From positions 1 through 32,403 of the forward strand of contig JALHTW010000007.1 of NCBI GenBank assembly GCA_022866045.1: 32,403 bases of DNA. Reading direction: 5' to 3'. Source of the DNA: Candidatus Aminicenantota bacterium. Lineage in GTDB: Bacteria > Acidobacteriota > Aminicenantia > Aminicenantales > UBA4085. The notes beneath the pieces were generated by a model. It saw only the letters and a list, made by a program, of their open reading frames with translations, had not been told where the DNA came from and searched no databases. The position numbers were made by a program, and so were the translations under genes. Numbering within the stretch: position 1 is the stretch's first letter; every line of letters starts with the position of its first letter. Below, one piece after another: positions 7,077 through 15,594 of this stretch.

Positions 7077-9197
7077 TTATTCGTATTTCGGCCTCAGACC
7101 CACGTTGGTGAACACGAAGGCATAGGTATCCGTCAACTCATCGATGGCCTTGGTGATGTTGCTCGAGCCGTGGCCGGAGCGCGTTTCGATCCGGATGAGG
7201 ACCGGATTGTCCCCTTTGTGCTTTTCCTGGAGCGTCGCTATGAACTTGAACGAGTGAGCGGGCACGACGCGGTCGTCATGGTCGGCCGTCGTCACGAACG
7301 TCGCCGGATAAGCGACGCCGTCTTTGATGTTGTGAAGCGGGGAGTAAGAAAAGAGGTTCTTGAAATTCTTTTCGTCGTCGCTCGAGCCGTATTCCACGGC
7401 CCAGCCCCAACCGACCGTGAATTTGTGATACCTCAGCATGTCCATGACGCCGACCGCAGGCACCGCGACTTTAAAGAGCTCCGGATGCTCGGTCATCGCG
7501 GCGCCGACCAACAGCCCTCCGTTCGAACCGCCCGCGATCGCCAGCCGATCCGCCGACGTATATTTTTCTTTGATCAGATATTCCGCTGCGGCGATGAAAT
7601 CGTCGAACACATTTTGTTTGTTGAGAAGCATCCCCGCTTTGTGCCAGGTCTCGCCGTATTCGCCGCCGCCGCGCAGGTTGGGCTCGGCAAAAACGCATCC
7701 GTTCTCGAGAAGGACGATGTTCGCCGGGCTGAAGGCCGGCTGGATGCTGATGTTGAATCCGCCGTAGCCCGTGAGGTAGCAGGGGTTCTTGCCGTTGAGC
7801 TCGAGCCCTTTCTTAAAGACAATGAACATCGGGACCTTGGTCTTGTCCTTGCTTTCGTAAAAGACCTGCCTAACCTCGTAATCCTCGGGGTTGAACTTCA
7901 CTTCGGACTTGCGGAAGACTTCGGACTTGCCGCTGGCGATATCGTATTTATAGATCGTCGGAGGGAAGGTGAAGGAGGTGAAGGCGTAGAAGAGGATCTT
8001 GTCGTCCTTCCAGCCGCCGAGCCCCCCCGCCGTCCCGAGCGCCGGAAGTTCGATCTCGCGGACAAACTTGCCGTCCAAGGCGTGCTGATAGATCTTCGTG
8101 TTGGCGTCCTTGAGGTAGCTCACAAACAGCTGTCCGCCGCCCGTGTTCGCCCCACTCAACACCTCGGGCTTTTCGGGGATGACCGGCTGCCAGTTCTCTT
8201 TCGCCGGCTTCTTGGGATCGATCAGAACAACTCTGTAATTGGGCGCATCGACGTTGGTGTAGACGAGACATTTGTCGCCGACGTTGTCGATGGCGGCGCT
8301 GTCGAAGTCGAAGCCCTTGATGAGGGGCTCGAACGTAACACTCTTTTTCGTCAGATCTTTATAATAAAGCTCCGTCCCCGACGTCCCGGCGGATACACTG
8401 AGGAAAGCATATTTCTCATCCTCACTCACGCCCAGCCCGAAATAAAGCAACGGATGCTGTTTGTCTTCATAGACGAGCGCATCGTTCTCCTGCGGATCGC
8501 CCAATTTATGATAGAAGACCTTCTGGAACTCATTTTTCGCCGTCAGCTCCTTGCCGGGAGCCGGCTTGTCATAGCCGCTGTAGAAAAATCCGTTGCCGAA
8601 CCAGGCCGCGCCCGAGAACTTCACCCACTGGATGCGGTCGGTTCCTTCCTTTTTCGTGGCGAGCTCCAGCACCCGGATCTCGGACCAGTCCGACCCGGCC
8701 TCGCTCCGGGAGATCGCCCCAAATTTTTTATCGCCGGAAAAGCCGCTCAGTCCGATGCGCACCGTGCCGTCGGGCGAAAGCTGATTGGGATCGATGAGGA
8801 CCTCGGGCTGGCCCTCGAGCCCTTTCTGGATGTAAATCACGGCCTGGTTCTGGAGGCCTTCGTTCTTGAAAAATATGTAGTATTCGCCGACGCGGAAAGG
8901 CGAAGAATAGCGCGGATAATTGAAGATATCGGTCATCCGCTTTTGGATCTTCTCGCGGAACGGAATCTTTTTTAGATAATCAAAGGTGACGGCATTCTGC
9001 GCTTGGACCCACTTGCCTGTCTCTTCGGATCTGTCGTCTTCGAGCCAGCGGTAGGGGTCGGCGACTTTCATGCCGAAGTAGTCGTCCACCTGGTTGACTT
9101 TCTTTGTGACCGGATAGGTGATCTTTGCGGCTTTTTTGCAGGCTGGAAGTCCGATCAGGAAAAACAAAACCACGAGGGCTATCCATTTCTTGTCCAT
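7077..9197 (-). CDS. Prolyl oligopeptidase (S9A) lipoprotein
   Basis: The product is 706 aa. It is a serine peptidase of family S9A that cleaves short peptides after proline. The N-terminus MDKKW plus hydrophobic segment ends LPAC, a clear lipobox, so it is predicted to be an exported lipoprotein. Next comes the N-terminal part of the hydrolase with the DPYRWLED motif (about 47-54), a seven-bladed beta-propeller (about 75-430), and the catalytic alpha/beta-hydrolase domain. Catalytic residues visible are Ser558 (GGSNGG), Asp641 (ADHDDRV) and His676 (SGHGSS), all at family spacing. AAGGAGG stands 6 nt upstream of the ATG. It is monocistronic, with a possible promoter/operator at 9227-9254 and a terminator hairpin at 6927-6978. 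Peptide scavenging outside the inner membrane fits with the M1-like peptidase at 29336. Confidence 0.95.
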   Translation of the reverse strand: MDKKWIALVVLFFLIGLPACKKAAKITYPVTKKVNQVDDYFGMKVADPYRWLEDDRSEETGKWVQAQNAVTFDYLKKIPFREKIQKRMTDIFNYPRYSSPFRVGEYYIFFKNEGLQNQAVIYIQKGLEGQPEVLIDPNQLSPDGTVRIGLSGFSGDKKFGAISRSEAGSDWSEIRVLELATKKEGTDRIQWVKFSGAAWFGNGFFYSGYDKPAPGKELTAKNEFQKVFYHKLGDPQENDALVYEDKQHPLLYFGLGVSEDEKYAFLSVSAGTSGTELYYKDLTKKSVTFEPLIKGFDFDSAAIDNVGDKCLVYTNVDAPNYRVVLIDPKKPAKENWQPVIPEKPEVLSGANTGGGQLFVSYLKDANTKIYQHALDGKFVREIELPALGTAGGLGGWKDDKILFYAFTSFTFPPTIYKYDIASGKSEVFRKSEVKFNPEDYEVRQVFYESKDKTKVPMFIVFKKGLELNGKNPCYLTGYGGFNISIQPAFSPANIVLLENGCVFAEPNLRGGGEYGETWHKAGMLLNKQNVFDDFIAAAEYLIKEKYTSADRLAIAGGSNGGLLVGAAMTEHPELFKVAVPAVGVMDMLRYHKFTVGWGWAVEYGSSDDEKNFKNLFSYSPLHNIKDGVAYPATFVTTADHDDRVVPAHSFKFIATLQEKHKGDNPVLIRIETRSGHGSSNITKAIDELTDTYAFVFTNVGLRPKYE

Positions 9198-9226
9198 GCA
9201 AGCCTCCTTATGGGAATAGCGCTGGA

Positions 9227-9254
9227 ATCAGATCTATCCATCTGATCAATTATA
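9227..9254 (-). promoter_or_regulatory. Possible -10 box and operator of the prolyl oligopeptidase gene
   Basis: On the minus strand TATAAT (9249-9254) would set the start of transcription near 9242. The perfect inverted repeat ATCAGAT-N6-ATCTGAT (9227-9246) overlaps that point. No good -35 box is visible, which would fit an activator or weak promoter. The regulator is unknown. Confidence 0.35.
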
Positions 9255-9292
9255 TCCAAATCTTTATTCGTTCACACGTTTTTATCAAATGT

Positions 9293-11386
9293 TCAGACCT
9301 GACCTCGAATCGATCTTTCCAAAAGCTCCGCCGTGTGGACGGCGCGGACACGGAGTCCACTTCGGTGGCAGCCGCCGCGGATCTGAAGGAGACAGCCCGG
9401 GCAGTCCATGGCGACAACCTCGGCGCCCGTCTTTTCGATGGCGGCGAGCTTGTCCGCGAGCAGGGCGGCCGAGATCTCGGGATTATCCAGGCTGAAGCTT
9501 CCGGCGAAGCCGCAGCATTTGTCCGGCTCTTCCATGTCGAGGATCTCGCTCTGCAGGGCAAGTTCAACGAGTTTTCGGGAAGCCTTCTCGGCTTTCCAAA
9601 GATTCTTATGATGGCAGGAATCATGATAGGTGGCTTTCTGCTTTTGCCGTCCGCTCTTCATCAGGCTTGTCAAGTTCCCAAGCTCATTCTCAAAAATGAA
9701 CCGGCTGAACGGTATCGCCCGACCGGCTAAGTCCCTCGCCTTTTCGGAATCGACGACTTCCCGTCCGCGCCTGGCCAGCATGGTCGTGCACGTCGGGCAG
9801 AGAGTAATGACGGGGCCCTCGACTTTCAATTTTTTCAATAAAGCGGCAAATGCCTCGCCGGACGCTTTTCCGAATCCCGCGTTTGAGGCCGGAAATCCGC
9901 AACACAGGCTTGGTCCGACCTTCACATCATAGCCAAGCTTAGAAAGCACTCGGGCTGCGGCCATCCCGATCTCGGGGTAGAAATGCTCAATCAGGCAGCC
10001 GCCGAAGATCGTGACCGTCCTTTTGGCCGATTTTTCGGCAGCTGCGAGGGGCGCGAATTCCTTTTTGAACACTCTCGAAAAAGGCTTGGCCGCCGGCGCG
10101 GGCAGAGCTCGGAATCGGTCATATTTTTTCATCCAGGCAGGGAGTTTTCGCGAAAAGCCATCCTTTCGGCCGATCACCTTGCGGGCTTTTCGCGCCGCTT
10201 TGAACGCGGCCTGCTGGATTCCCGGGCTGGCCATGACTCCGTCGAAGGCGAAGCGCTTCCACATCGCCGTTCCCGTTTCATTTTTAATGCGTTCGGCCAG
10301 CGCCGTGATCAGGTCCGCGATCCTGATTTTCGTCGGGCAGTATTCCTCGCAGCGGTGGCAGCGCAGACAGACCCTGGCCAATTCTTTCGACTTCTTGAGC
10401 CCATGGATCCAGGCCGTGAACAGAGTGCCGATCCCGCCCATATAGATATGCGAATATTCCTCGCCGCCGATGATCTGATACACGGGGCAGACATTGAGGC
10501 AGGCCGAGCACTTGATGCAGCGGAGGACCTCCCGGAATGTCGGATCGGCCAGCATGTCCGAACGGTGATTATCGAGGAGGATGATATATTGCGGTCCCTG
10601 GTGCGGCCCGGCGATGAATGAAACATAGCTCGTGATCGTCTGGCCCGTCGCGTTTCGCGGCAGGAGTTTGAGGACGAGAAGCGCGTCGTCGACCGCCGGC
10701 AGGACTTTTTCGATGCTCGCCAGGACAATATGAACGGGAGGAACGGTCGTAACCAGCCGGCCGTTGCCTTCGTTGGTGATGAGCATGATCGCGCCGTTTT
10801 CGGCGATGAGCGCGTTCGCGCCCGTCAAGCCGGCCTGGGCGGCGAAGATCTCTTTGCGCATTTCGCTGCGGGCGTTACGGACGAGCGAAGGGATGTCCTC
10901 AGGAACCTGTTTCCCGGTCTTTTCGGAAAAGAGCACAGCCACGTCGTGCCGGGTTAAGTGGATGGCCGGCATGACCATATGTGTCGGCGCTTCGGCGGCG
11001 AGCTGGACGATCCATTCGCCGAGGTCTGTCTCCCGTGCCTCGATGCCGCGTCCGGCGAGAAAGCCGTTCAAGCCGGTCTCTTCGCTGACCATGGACTTGC
11101 CTTTGACCATTTTTTTAATGCTGTGGTCGCGGCAGATCTTGAGGATGAGGTCGTTGGCTTCGGCACCGTCGCGCGCGCGCCAGACGTTACTGCCGTGCGC
11201 CCGGGCTTTATGCTCAAAGCTGGCCAGGAGGTTCTCGTTATGGTCAAGGGCCTTGTCTTTAAGCTCGGCCAGCGCCGTCCGCAGCTCTTCAAAGTCATAG
11301 CCCCGGAGGACGCTTTGGCGCTTAAACTGATAGCTTTGGGAGAAGTCCTGAAGGATCTTTTTGAGGACGGGATTGATCTTTTTCAT
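9293..11386 (-). CDS. LutB-LutA fusion: LUD-domain Fe-S lactate utilisation protein with CCG domains
   Basis: The product is 697 aa and cytoplasmic. It belongs to the LutABC lactate oxidation system, in which LutB carries the LUD domain and Fe-S clusters and LutA carries CCG (heterodisulfide-reductase-like) domains. Residues about 1-280 are the LUD domain (MVSEETGLNGFL, AENGAIMLITNEGN). Two 4Fe-4S motifs follow: C290-x2-C293-x2-C296-x3-C300 and C340-x2-C343-x2-C346-x3-C350. Residues about 456-697 hold two CCG modules, with C464, CC495-496, C530/C533 and C591, CC624-625, C662/C665. In Bacillus these are separate proteins. I start at ATG 11386, not at the in-frame upstream ATG 11446, because this ATG overlaps the LutC stop by 4 nt (ATGA). 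Possible substrates are L-lactate or another 2-hydroxyacid; a glycolate-oxidase-like role is the alternative. Confidence 0.88.
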   Translation of the reverse strand: MKKINPVLKKILQDFSQSYQFKRQSVLRGYDFEELRTALAELKDKALDHNENLLASFEHKARAHGSNVWRARDGAEANDLILKICRDHSIKKMVKGKSMVSEETGLNGFLAGRGIEARETDLGEWIVQLAAEAPTHMVMPAIHLTRHDVAVLFSEKTGKQVPEDIPSLVRNARSEMRKEIFAAQAGLTGANALIAENGAIMLITNEGNGRLVTTVPPVHIVLASIEKVLPAVDDALLVLKLLPRNATGQTITSYVSFIAGPHQGPQYIILLDNHRSDMLADPTFREVLRCIKCSACLNVCPVYQIIGGEEYSHIYMGGIGTLFTAWIHGLKKSKELARVCLRCHRCEEYCPTKIRIADLITALAERIKNETGTAMWKRFAFDGVMASPGIQQAAFKAARKARKVIGRKDGFSRKLPAWMKKYDRFRALPAPAAKPFSRVFKKEFAPLAAAEKSAKRTVTIFGGCLIEHFYPEIGMAAARVLSKLGYDVKVGPSLCCGFPASNAGFGKASGEAFAALLKKLKVEGPVITLCPTCTTMLARRGREVVDSEKARDLAGRAIPFSRFIFENELGNLTSLMKSGRQKQKATYHDSCHHKNLWKAEKASRKLVELALQSEILDMEEPDKCCGFAGSFSLDNPEISAALLADKLAAIEKTGAEVVAMDCPGCLLQIRGGCHRSGLRVRAVHTAELLERSIRGQV

Positions 11387-11916
11387 GTTCCAATCAGCAA
11401 AATGACGAGCCTCGCCGGGCCGTGGACGCCAATCGTCAACTGGCATTCGATGTCAGCGGTCCGGCTCGGCCCGGTGACGAGCGAGACCTGGGGCGAGGAA
11501 ATGTCAGTCCTGGCCAAATGGCTCGTAATTTCCGGAGCGATGGCCTCGAGATGAGGAACGATCTTTTTCCTTTCCAGCAGGCAGAGGCAGGTTTCCGGCA
11601 GCGTCCAGACGTTTTTCTCCTCGTCGCTCGCATCGAAATGAATAAGCGTCCCGGTCTCGGCGATCCCGTAATCCGCTGAGACGATCCCGGCGTCGACCCA
11701 GATGGAATCCGCCGAGAGCTGGCCGCTAAGGCTGGAAAATTCCTTATCGAACGGGTCGCGCTTTTTGAGGGCTTCGGAAATTATAGCCCTCTTGATCTCG
11801 TTTTTGGTGAAAAAATCTCTCAGGAATTGAACGGCCCTCTGAACACTCGGGAACAGCTCGACCTCGGCGTCCGCAACTTTCGCTTTTTCTATGAATTTAT
11901 CGATATTCGCCAGCAT
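11383..11916 (-). CDS. lutC: LutC-like LUD-domain protein
   Basis: The product is 177 aa, a single LUD domain as in LutC, the third component of the LutABC lactate dehydrogenase complex. The visible pattern is VSADYGIAETGTLIHF (about 80-95), then LPETCLCLLERKKIVPHLE and SLVTGPSRTADIECQLTIGVHGP, both strongly family-like. It is slightly shorter than many LutC proteins. The ATG used has no clear ribosome site; no in-frame ATG, GTG or TTG lies in the roughly 36 nt before it. It sits 95 nt after the aldolase stop and overlaps the LutB-LutA gene by 4 nt, so these two are translationally coupled. Confidence 0.85.
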   Translation of the reverse strand: MLANIDKFIEKAKVADAEVELFPSVQRAVQFLRDFFTKNEIKRAIISEALKKRDPFDKEFSSLSGQLSADSIWVDAGIVSADYGIAETGTLIHFDASDEEKNVWTLPETCLCLLERKKIVPHLEAIAPEITSHLARTDISSPQVSLVTGPSRTADIECQLTIGVHGPARLVILLIGT

Positions 11917-12011
11917 ATATTTAATCAGCGTCGGGCGGGTGGCACCAACCGGAGCGCCCCCTCGCCCGCAGCGGAAGGAACCCCTAAAATTTATGTCCGT
12001 CGCTCATTTTT

Positions 12012-13334
12012 TTACCATTTCTTCGCTTTCTTGGGTTCCATCTTCCGCAGATCCAGGCCCCGCTCGAAAGCGCCGATGCGGTAGAGGCAAATCTCGCGGA
12101 GCGAGGACGGATGATGAAGCACTTCGGACAGCGATTGATGCCCCACCGCCCACACGCCGCCGCCCCTCACGACCACGACTTTGTATTCATGGAGCAGCCG
12201 GATGAGCGTATCTTTATCCACCTTGGGCGGAACGACGGGAATGACCAAATAAAGGAAGCTTCCCTCGGCGTCGATCGGCACGATCCGGTCGTGCGGCGCC
12301 TCCTCGCCCGGATAGCGGAAATGCGAATGGGCTTCGGCTTCGGGCAGATAACAGTGCATGACGGTCTGGAAGTCGGTTCCGGCATAGATCGTCTTGTGAA
12401 GGGCAAGCTCGGGCGAATCCGATGGATTCGATCTCAACGACACCTTGAGCAGCGGACCGCCGACCTCGCGCGGCATCGAGGCTTTCGGCGCGTAAAGCAA
12501 ATAGTTCACGCCCCGCACCGACATCGATCCCGTGTGGAACGGAGATAACCGCGATTCGAAGATGCGCCCACCCGCTTTATGGAATTCTCTGAGGATTTCG
12601 GTTTCCTCCGGGAATTCGTTGACCTCGTCGCTAGCGACGGCGTAGGGATCCGGCGGATAAGCAAAGAATGAGTCCGGCCCGGCTTTCAGCCGCTCGCGCA
12701 GCGCTTCGACATCGATGCCCAGTTTTCGGGCCGTTCTGACGACCGCGCCCGCATTGTTGGCCAGGCACTGGAGGAAAAACGCCTCTTTGAGAGTCTGTCC
12801 CCGGGCGAACGTTCCGTGCGTCTGGATGACCGTTACAGGGTGGTCGGCCAATCGTTTCGGGATGATCTCGGCCATCTCCGGCGAACCGCTCGGCACGGCG
12901 ACCCAGTCCACGTGGATGTGGCCGCCCAGATGATACCAGCCGAGCGGGTCAATGGGCACGAAATCCGCCGGCTTGTTGGGTTTGTCCGCGTCATCGAACG
13001 TAACGATGGCCAGGTCTTTCGTGTGGGCGTGGATCGATGCCCGGACGCCCTCGATATTCAGGATCCGCTGATGAATGTCCGTTTCGGAAGAAGCCTTATA
13101 GTAGCCATAGTCGGTGTCCGTGGCGGACAGAAAGCAGATCTGGTCAGGCTCGAGGTCGCCTTTTTGCGATCCCGAAGAGGTGATGATGATCTGATCTTCG
13201 TCGGCTTCGCCCTTGACCCGGATGGCCATGTTTCCACTGTGGCTGTCCTGAATGTCGTAGATAAGCGAGGCGCGGCCGATAGATTGAAAAAGCCGCAAAA
13301 TTTCTTCGCTGACTTTCCATTTTCGCCGGTTCAT
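12012..13334 (-). CDS. Tandem class II aldolase/adducin-domain protein
   Basis: The product is 440 aa, about twice the usual length of this family, and contains two class II aldolase domains in a row. Domain 1 (about 10-215) keeps the zinc-site residues expected from fuculose-1-phosphate aldolase: Glu84 (SSET), His102 and His104 (IHAHT), and His173 (QTHG), with the SGNM and SSGSQKG phosphate-loop-like segments. Domain 2 (about 245-425) has Glu309 and His327 but Tyr329 and Gly391/392 where the other His ligands would be, so it is probably non-catalytic. Family activities are retro-aldol cleavage of sugar phosphates, decarboxylation or epimerisation; which one applies is not shown. The start codon overlaps the AOR stop by 4 nt (ATGA), so it is co-translated with the AOR. 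Confidence 0.85.
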   Translation of the reverse strand: MNRRKWKVSEEILRLFQSIGRASLIYDIQDSHSGNMAIRVKGEADEDQIIITSSGSQKGDLEPDQICFLSATDTDYGYYKASSETDIHQRILNIEGVRASIHAHTKDLAIVTFDDADKPNKPADFVPIDPLGWYHLGGHIHVDWVAVPSGSPEMAEIIPKRLADHPVTVIQTHGTFARGQTLKEAFFLQCLANNAGAVVRTARKLGIDVEALRERLKAGPDSFFAYPPDPYAVASDEVNEFPEETEILREFHKAGGRIFESRLSPFHTGSMSVRGVNYLLYAPKASMPREVGGPLLKVSLRSNPSDSPELALHKTIYAGTDFQTVMHCYLPEAEAHSHFRYPGEEAPHDRIVPIDAEGSFLYLVIPVVPPKVDKDTLIRLLHEYKVVVVRGGGVWAVGHQSLSEVLHHPSSLREICLYRIGAFERGLDLRKMEPKKAKKW

Positions 13335-15184
13335 TTTGTCCGCCCCCCGATCCTCAGCGATCTTATGAGACTCTCGCTCGGACGGCCGGCCCTATCCCAG
13401 CCCCGCACTTCATAATAATCCCTCCGCATTCGCTCTTGAGCTTCGACCGACACGGTCTTCTCCTCGCCGGCAACGAGGATCGGGACTTCGCTGAATCGCG
13501 GAGGCAGGCGGTCGTCGTCCGCGGTCGCTCCCGCCTCGATATTGAACAGCCGCTCGAGCGAGGCGGTCCGGTTGGCGATCTCTTCGAGCCGCGCCTCGGA
13601 AAAGTCCATGCCGGTCACGCCGGTCATCATCCGGGCCCAGGGTCCGGTGTCGAAGGCGAAACCGGTGAAGCGGCAGACGCCCAGGCTGTCCTGGAGGATG
13701 CCCTTGTTCTGCATGTTCCGGACGGCGATGGGCGACTGGAGCAAGCTGAAGCGGGGAATCTCTTTGGCTCCGCCGAAGAAAGCGAGGGAGACCGCGTATC
13801 CGCCGCGGAGATGGCAAGCGCCGGTCGGAGACGTCATGTACCCAAGCGCCTGGGTAAACGAGGCGCGCGGATCGTAGCCGGGAATCTCGAGCCGTTTCAC
13901 GGTCATGGACAATTCGGGATGACCGAAACGGTTCGCCAGCCGGAACGATCCTTCGGCGAGGAGATCGCCGATGCCGCGGCGGCAGGCCGTGTCCCGGGCG
14001 AGCTGTTCCAAGATACCGGCGTTTCCGAATCGCAGCTCGAGGCCGCCGGTCGCTTCGGGCCGCAGATATCCGCGTTCAAAAAGCTCCATGGCGCAGGCCA
14101 CCGAACCGCCGAAGCTCATGGTGTCCATCCCGAGCTCGTTGCATCGGTAGTTCGCCCGCGTGATCGCTTCGAGGTCATACACATCGCAGACCGGGCCCAT
14201 CATGACAACGGTCTCATACTCGGGCCCCTCGCCTCTTTCGCTTTTGCCGTCGCCGGTCTCGACGCGCGTGTGGCGCTGACAGCCCATGGAACAGAGAAAA
14301 CAGCCGCCGGCGCGCTCGAGCAATGTCTTGGCGAGCGTTTCTCCCGATATCTTTTCCAGGTTCTCTTCGAGGTGAGCGCTGTCCGCGAAATTCTTATGCG
14401 GCAGCATGTTGATGACGTTGATCAACTCGACGAGCCCCGAGGTGCCGAGCTCGCGGAGCAAGCGTTTCGTAATGGGCGCCTGCTGGATGAGGTAGAGCGC
14501 CTGCTCATAGCCGGACTGGTAGCGCTCTTTGTCTTGGACCTGGATCTTGGCCTTCCCCGCGACACGGATGGCCTTGAGATTCTTGCTGCCCCAAACCGCG
14601 CCCGGACCGCACCGGCCATAAGCCCGGTTTTTATCGTTCATGACGGCGGCAATCCGGACGAGGTTCTCGCCGGCCGGTCCGATACACAGCACTTTGGGGC
14701 GGCTGCCGGGTTCGCCTTCCGCCGTCAAGGCATCGGTCGTCTGATGAGTGTCGAGCCCCCAGAGATGGTTCGCGGGAAGAACCTCGACCTTTGCCTGGGT
14801 GATGTCAATGAAGACGGGCGCCGGAGCGCGCCCTTTGACGATGACGGCATCATAACCCGTTGCCTTGAACGCCGCGCCCCATGTTCCGCCCGAATTCGAG
14901 GTCCCGATGATGCCGGTCAGCGGTGATTTAAAGACCATGTGCCCGCGGCCGGCGGTCGGAGCGTTTGTCCCGAGAAGGGGTGAAGTCGCCAGGGCGAAGA
15001 CATTCTCAGGACCGAGCGGGTCGCATTGGGGGTCCACGGCATCGTAAAAAAGGCGCGCGGCCAGGCCCCGGCCGCCGAGGTAATCGGCGATCATCGCCGC
15101 TCCGAGCGGCTTGACCCGAATATCTCCCTGGGAGAGATCGATCTCCAGAACTCTGCCGTGAAAGCCATAATAAGACTCTCTCAT
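13331..15184 (-). CDS. Tungsten-type aldehyde:ferredoxin oxidoreductase
   Basis: The product is 617 aa, cytoplasmic, of the AOR family. These enzymes use a bis-pterin tungsten cofactor and one 4Fe-4S cluster to oxidise aldehydes to acids with ferredoxin as acceptor. The N-terminal domain (1-210) has the family's YLGGRGLAARL and GTSNSGGTWGAAFKATGYD segments. Cluster ligands are Cys295, Cys298, Cys302 (CFLCSMGC) and Cys504 (LGVCRF), with spacing close to the Pyrococcus enzyme. Length is normal (about 605-620 aa). It is first in an operon with the aldolase and LUD genes, and its promoter is at 15218-15246. A three-codon frame (ATG GAC ATA TGA) ends on the AOR start codon, so the AOR may be translated by coupling to it. 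The aldehyde substrate is unknown. Confidence 0.93.
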   Translation of the reverse strand: MRESYYGFHGRVLEIDLSQGDIRVKPLGAAMIADYLGGRGLAARLFYDAVDPQCDPLGPENVFALATSPLLGTNAPTAGRGHMVFKSPLTGIIGTSNSGGTWGAAFKATGYDAVIVKGRAPAPVFIDITQAKVEVLPANHLWGLDTHQTTDALTAEGEPGSRPKVLCIGPAGENLVRIAAVMNDKNRAYGRCGPGAVWGSKNLKAIRVAGKAKIQVQDKERYQSGYEQALYLIQQAPITKRLLRELGTSGLVELINVINMLPHKNFADSAHLEENLEKISGETLAKTLLERAGGCFLCSMGCQRHTRVETGDGKSERGEGPEYETVVMMGPVCDVYDLEAITRANYRCNELGMDTMSFGGSVACAMELFERGYLRPEATGGLELRFGNAGILEQLARDTACRRGIGDLLAEGSFRLANRFGHPELSMTVKRLEIPGYDPRASFTQALGYMTSPTGACHLRGGYAVSLAFFGGAKEIPRFSLLQSPIAVRNMQNKGILQDSLGVCRFTGFAFDTGPWARMMTGVTGMDFSEARLEEIANRTASLERLFNIEAGATADDDRLPPRFSEVPILVAGEEKTVSVEAQERMRRDYYEVRGWDRAGRPSESLIRSLRIGGRTK

Positions 15185-15217
15185 ATGTCCATCGAAGCTA
15201 TAAGAAAATGAGATTTT

Positions 15218-15246
15218 AGAATACTAAATAGAACCTCGCCTGACAA
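15218..15246 (-). promoter_or_regulatory. Promoter of the AOR operon
   Basis: On the minus strand TTGTCA (15241-15246) is followed after 17 nt by TATTCT (15218-15223). The leader to the AOR start would be about 28 nt. Confidence 0.6.
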
Positions 15247-15340
15247 GAAAAAGCTCGTTTAAGTAAGCATCTCTATTTCCGTGATGATCAAAAATTATGA
15301 TTCTGTAGGTCCTGTCGCCGACCAGCATCGTGCTTAATTT

Positions 15341-15437
15341 CCGGAGACACAGCTTTGGGACTCTTAATTTTTAACATCAATCCTCCCTTCCCCCCTTGGA
15401 ATTCAAGGGGGGCCCGGAAATATGTACGCGTCTCCGG
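15341..15437. repeat. Degenerate palindromic segment with an inner perfect hairpin
   Basis: CCGGAGAC (15341-15348) and GTCTCCGG (15430-15437) form an outer inverted repeat. Between them CCCCCCTTG-GAATT-CAAGGGGGG (15390-15412) is a perfect 9-bp hairpin. The 410-nt space between the AOR and the NTPase-MoaD gene otherwise holds only the AOR promoter and repeat D3; I see no gene in it. Confidence 0.5.
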
Positions 15438-15485
15438 CTAAGGAGGTGAGAGAACGGCGTTAAAAACCTGGATGGGAGCAAGGCC
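15430..15485 (-). repeat. Dispersed intergenic repeat family D, copy 3 (partial)
   Basis: Only the distal part is clear: CGGCGTTAAAAACC followed by GGGAGCAAGGCC on the plus strand. This matches GGCGTTAAGATC and GGGAGCAAGCTT at 29290-29320. Confidence 0.4.
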
Positions 15486-15594
15486 GTTTCCGGATCTTCT
15501 CCAATAATCCTTAACCCACAAAAAATGGAAAAGAACCAGATAAAATCTTCATACAAGCTATTTCTTATCCCCCTGAATTGTACCCCAGAGCCCT

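Noticed and set aside
9293-11446. Start of the LutB-LutA gene at 11446
   Set aside because: The extra 20 codons lie within the lutC frame and have no family similarity. The ATGA overlap at 11383-11386 is the usual coupled start.
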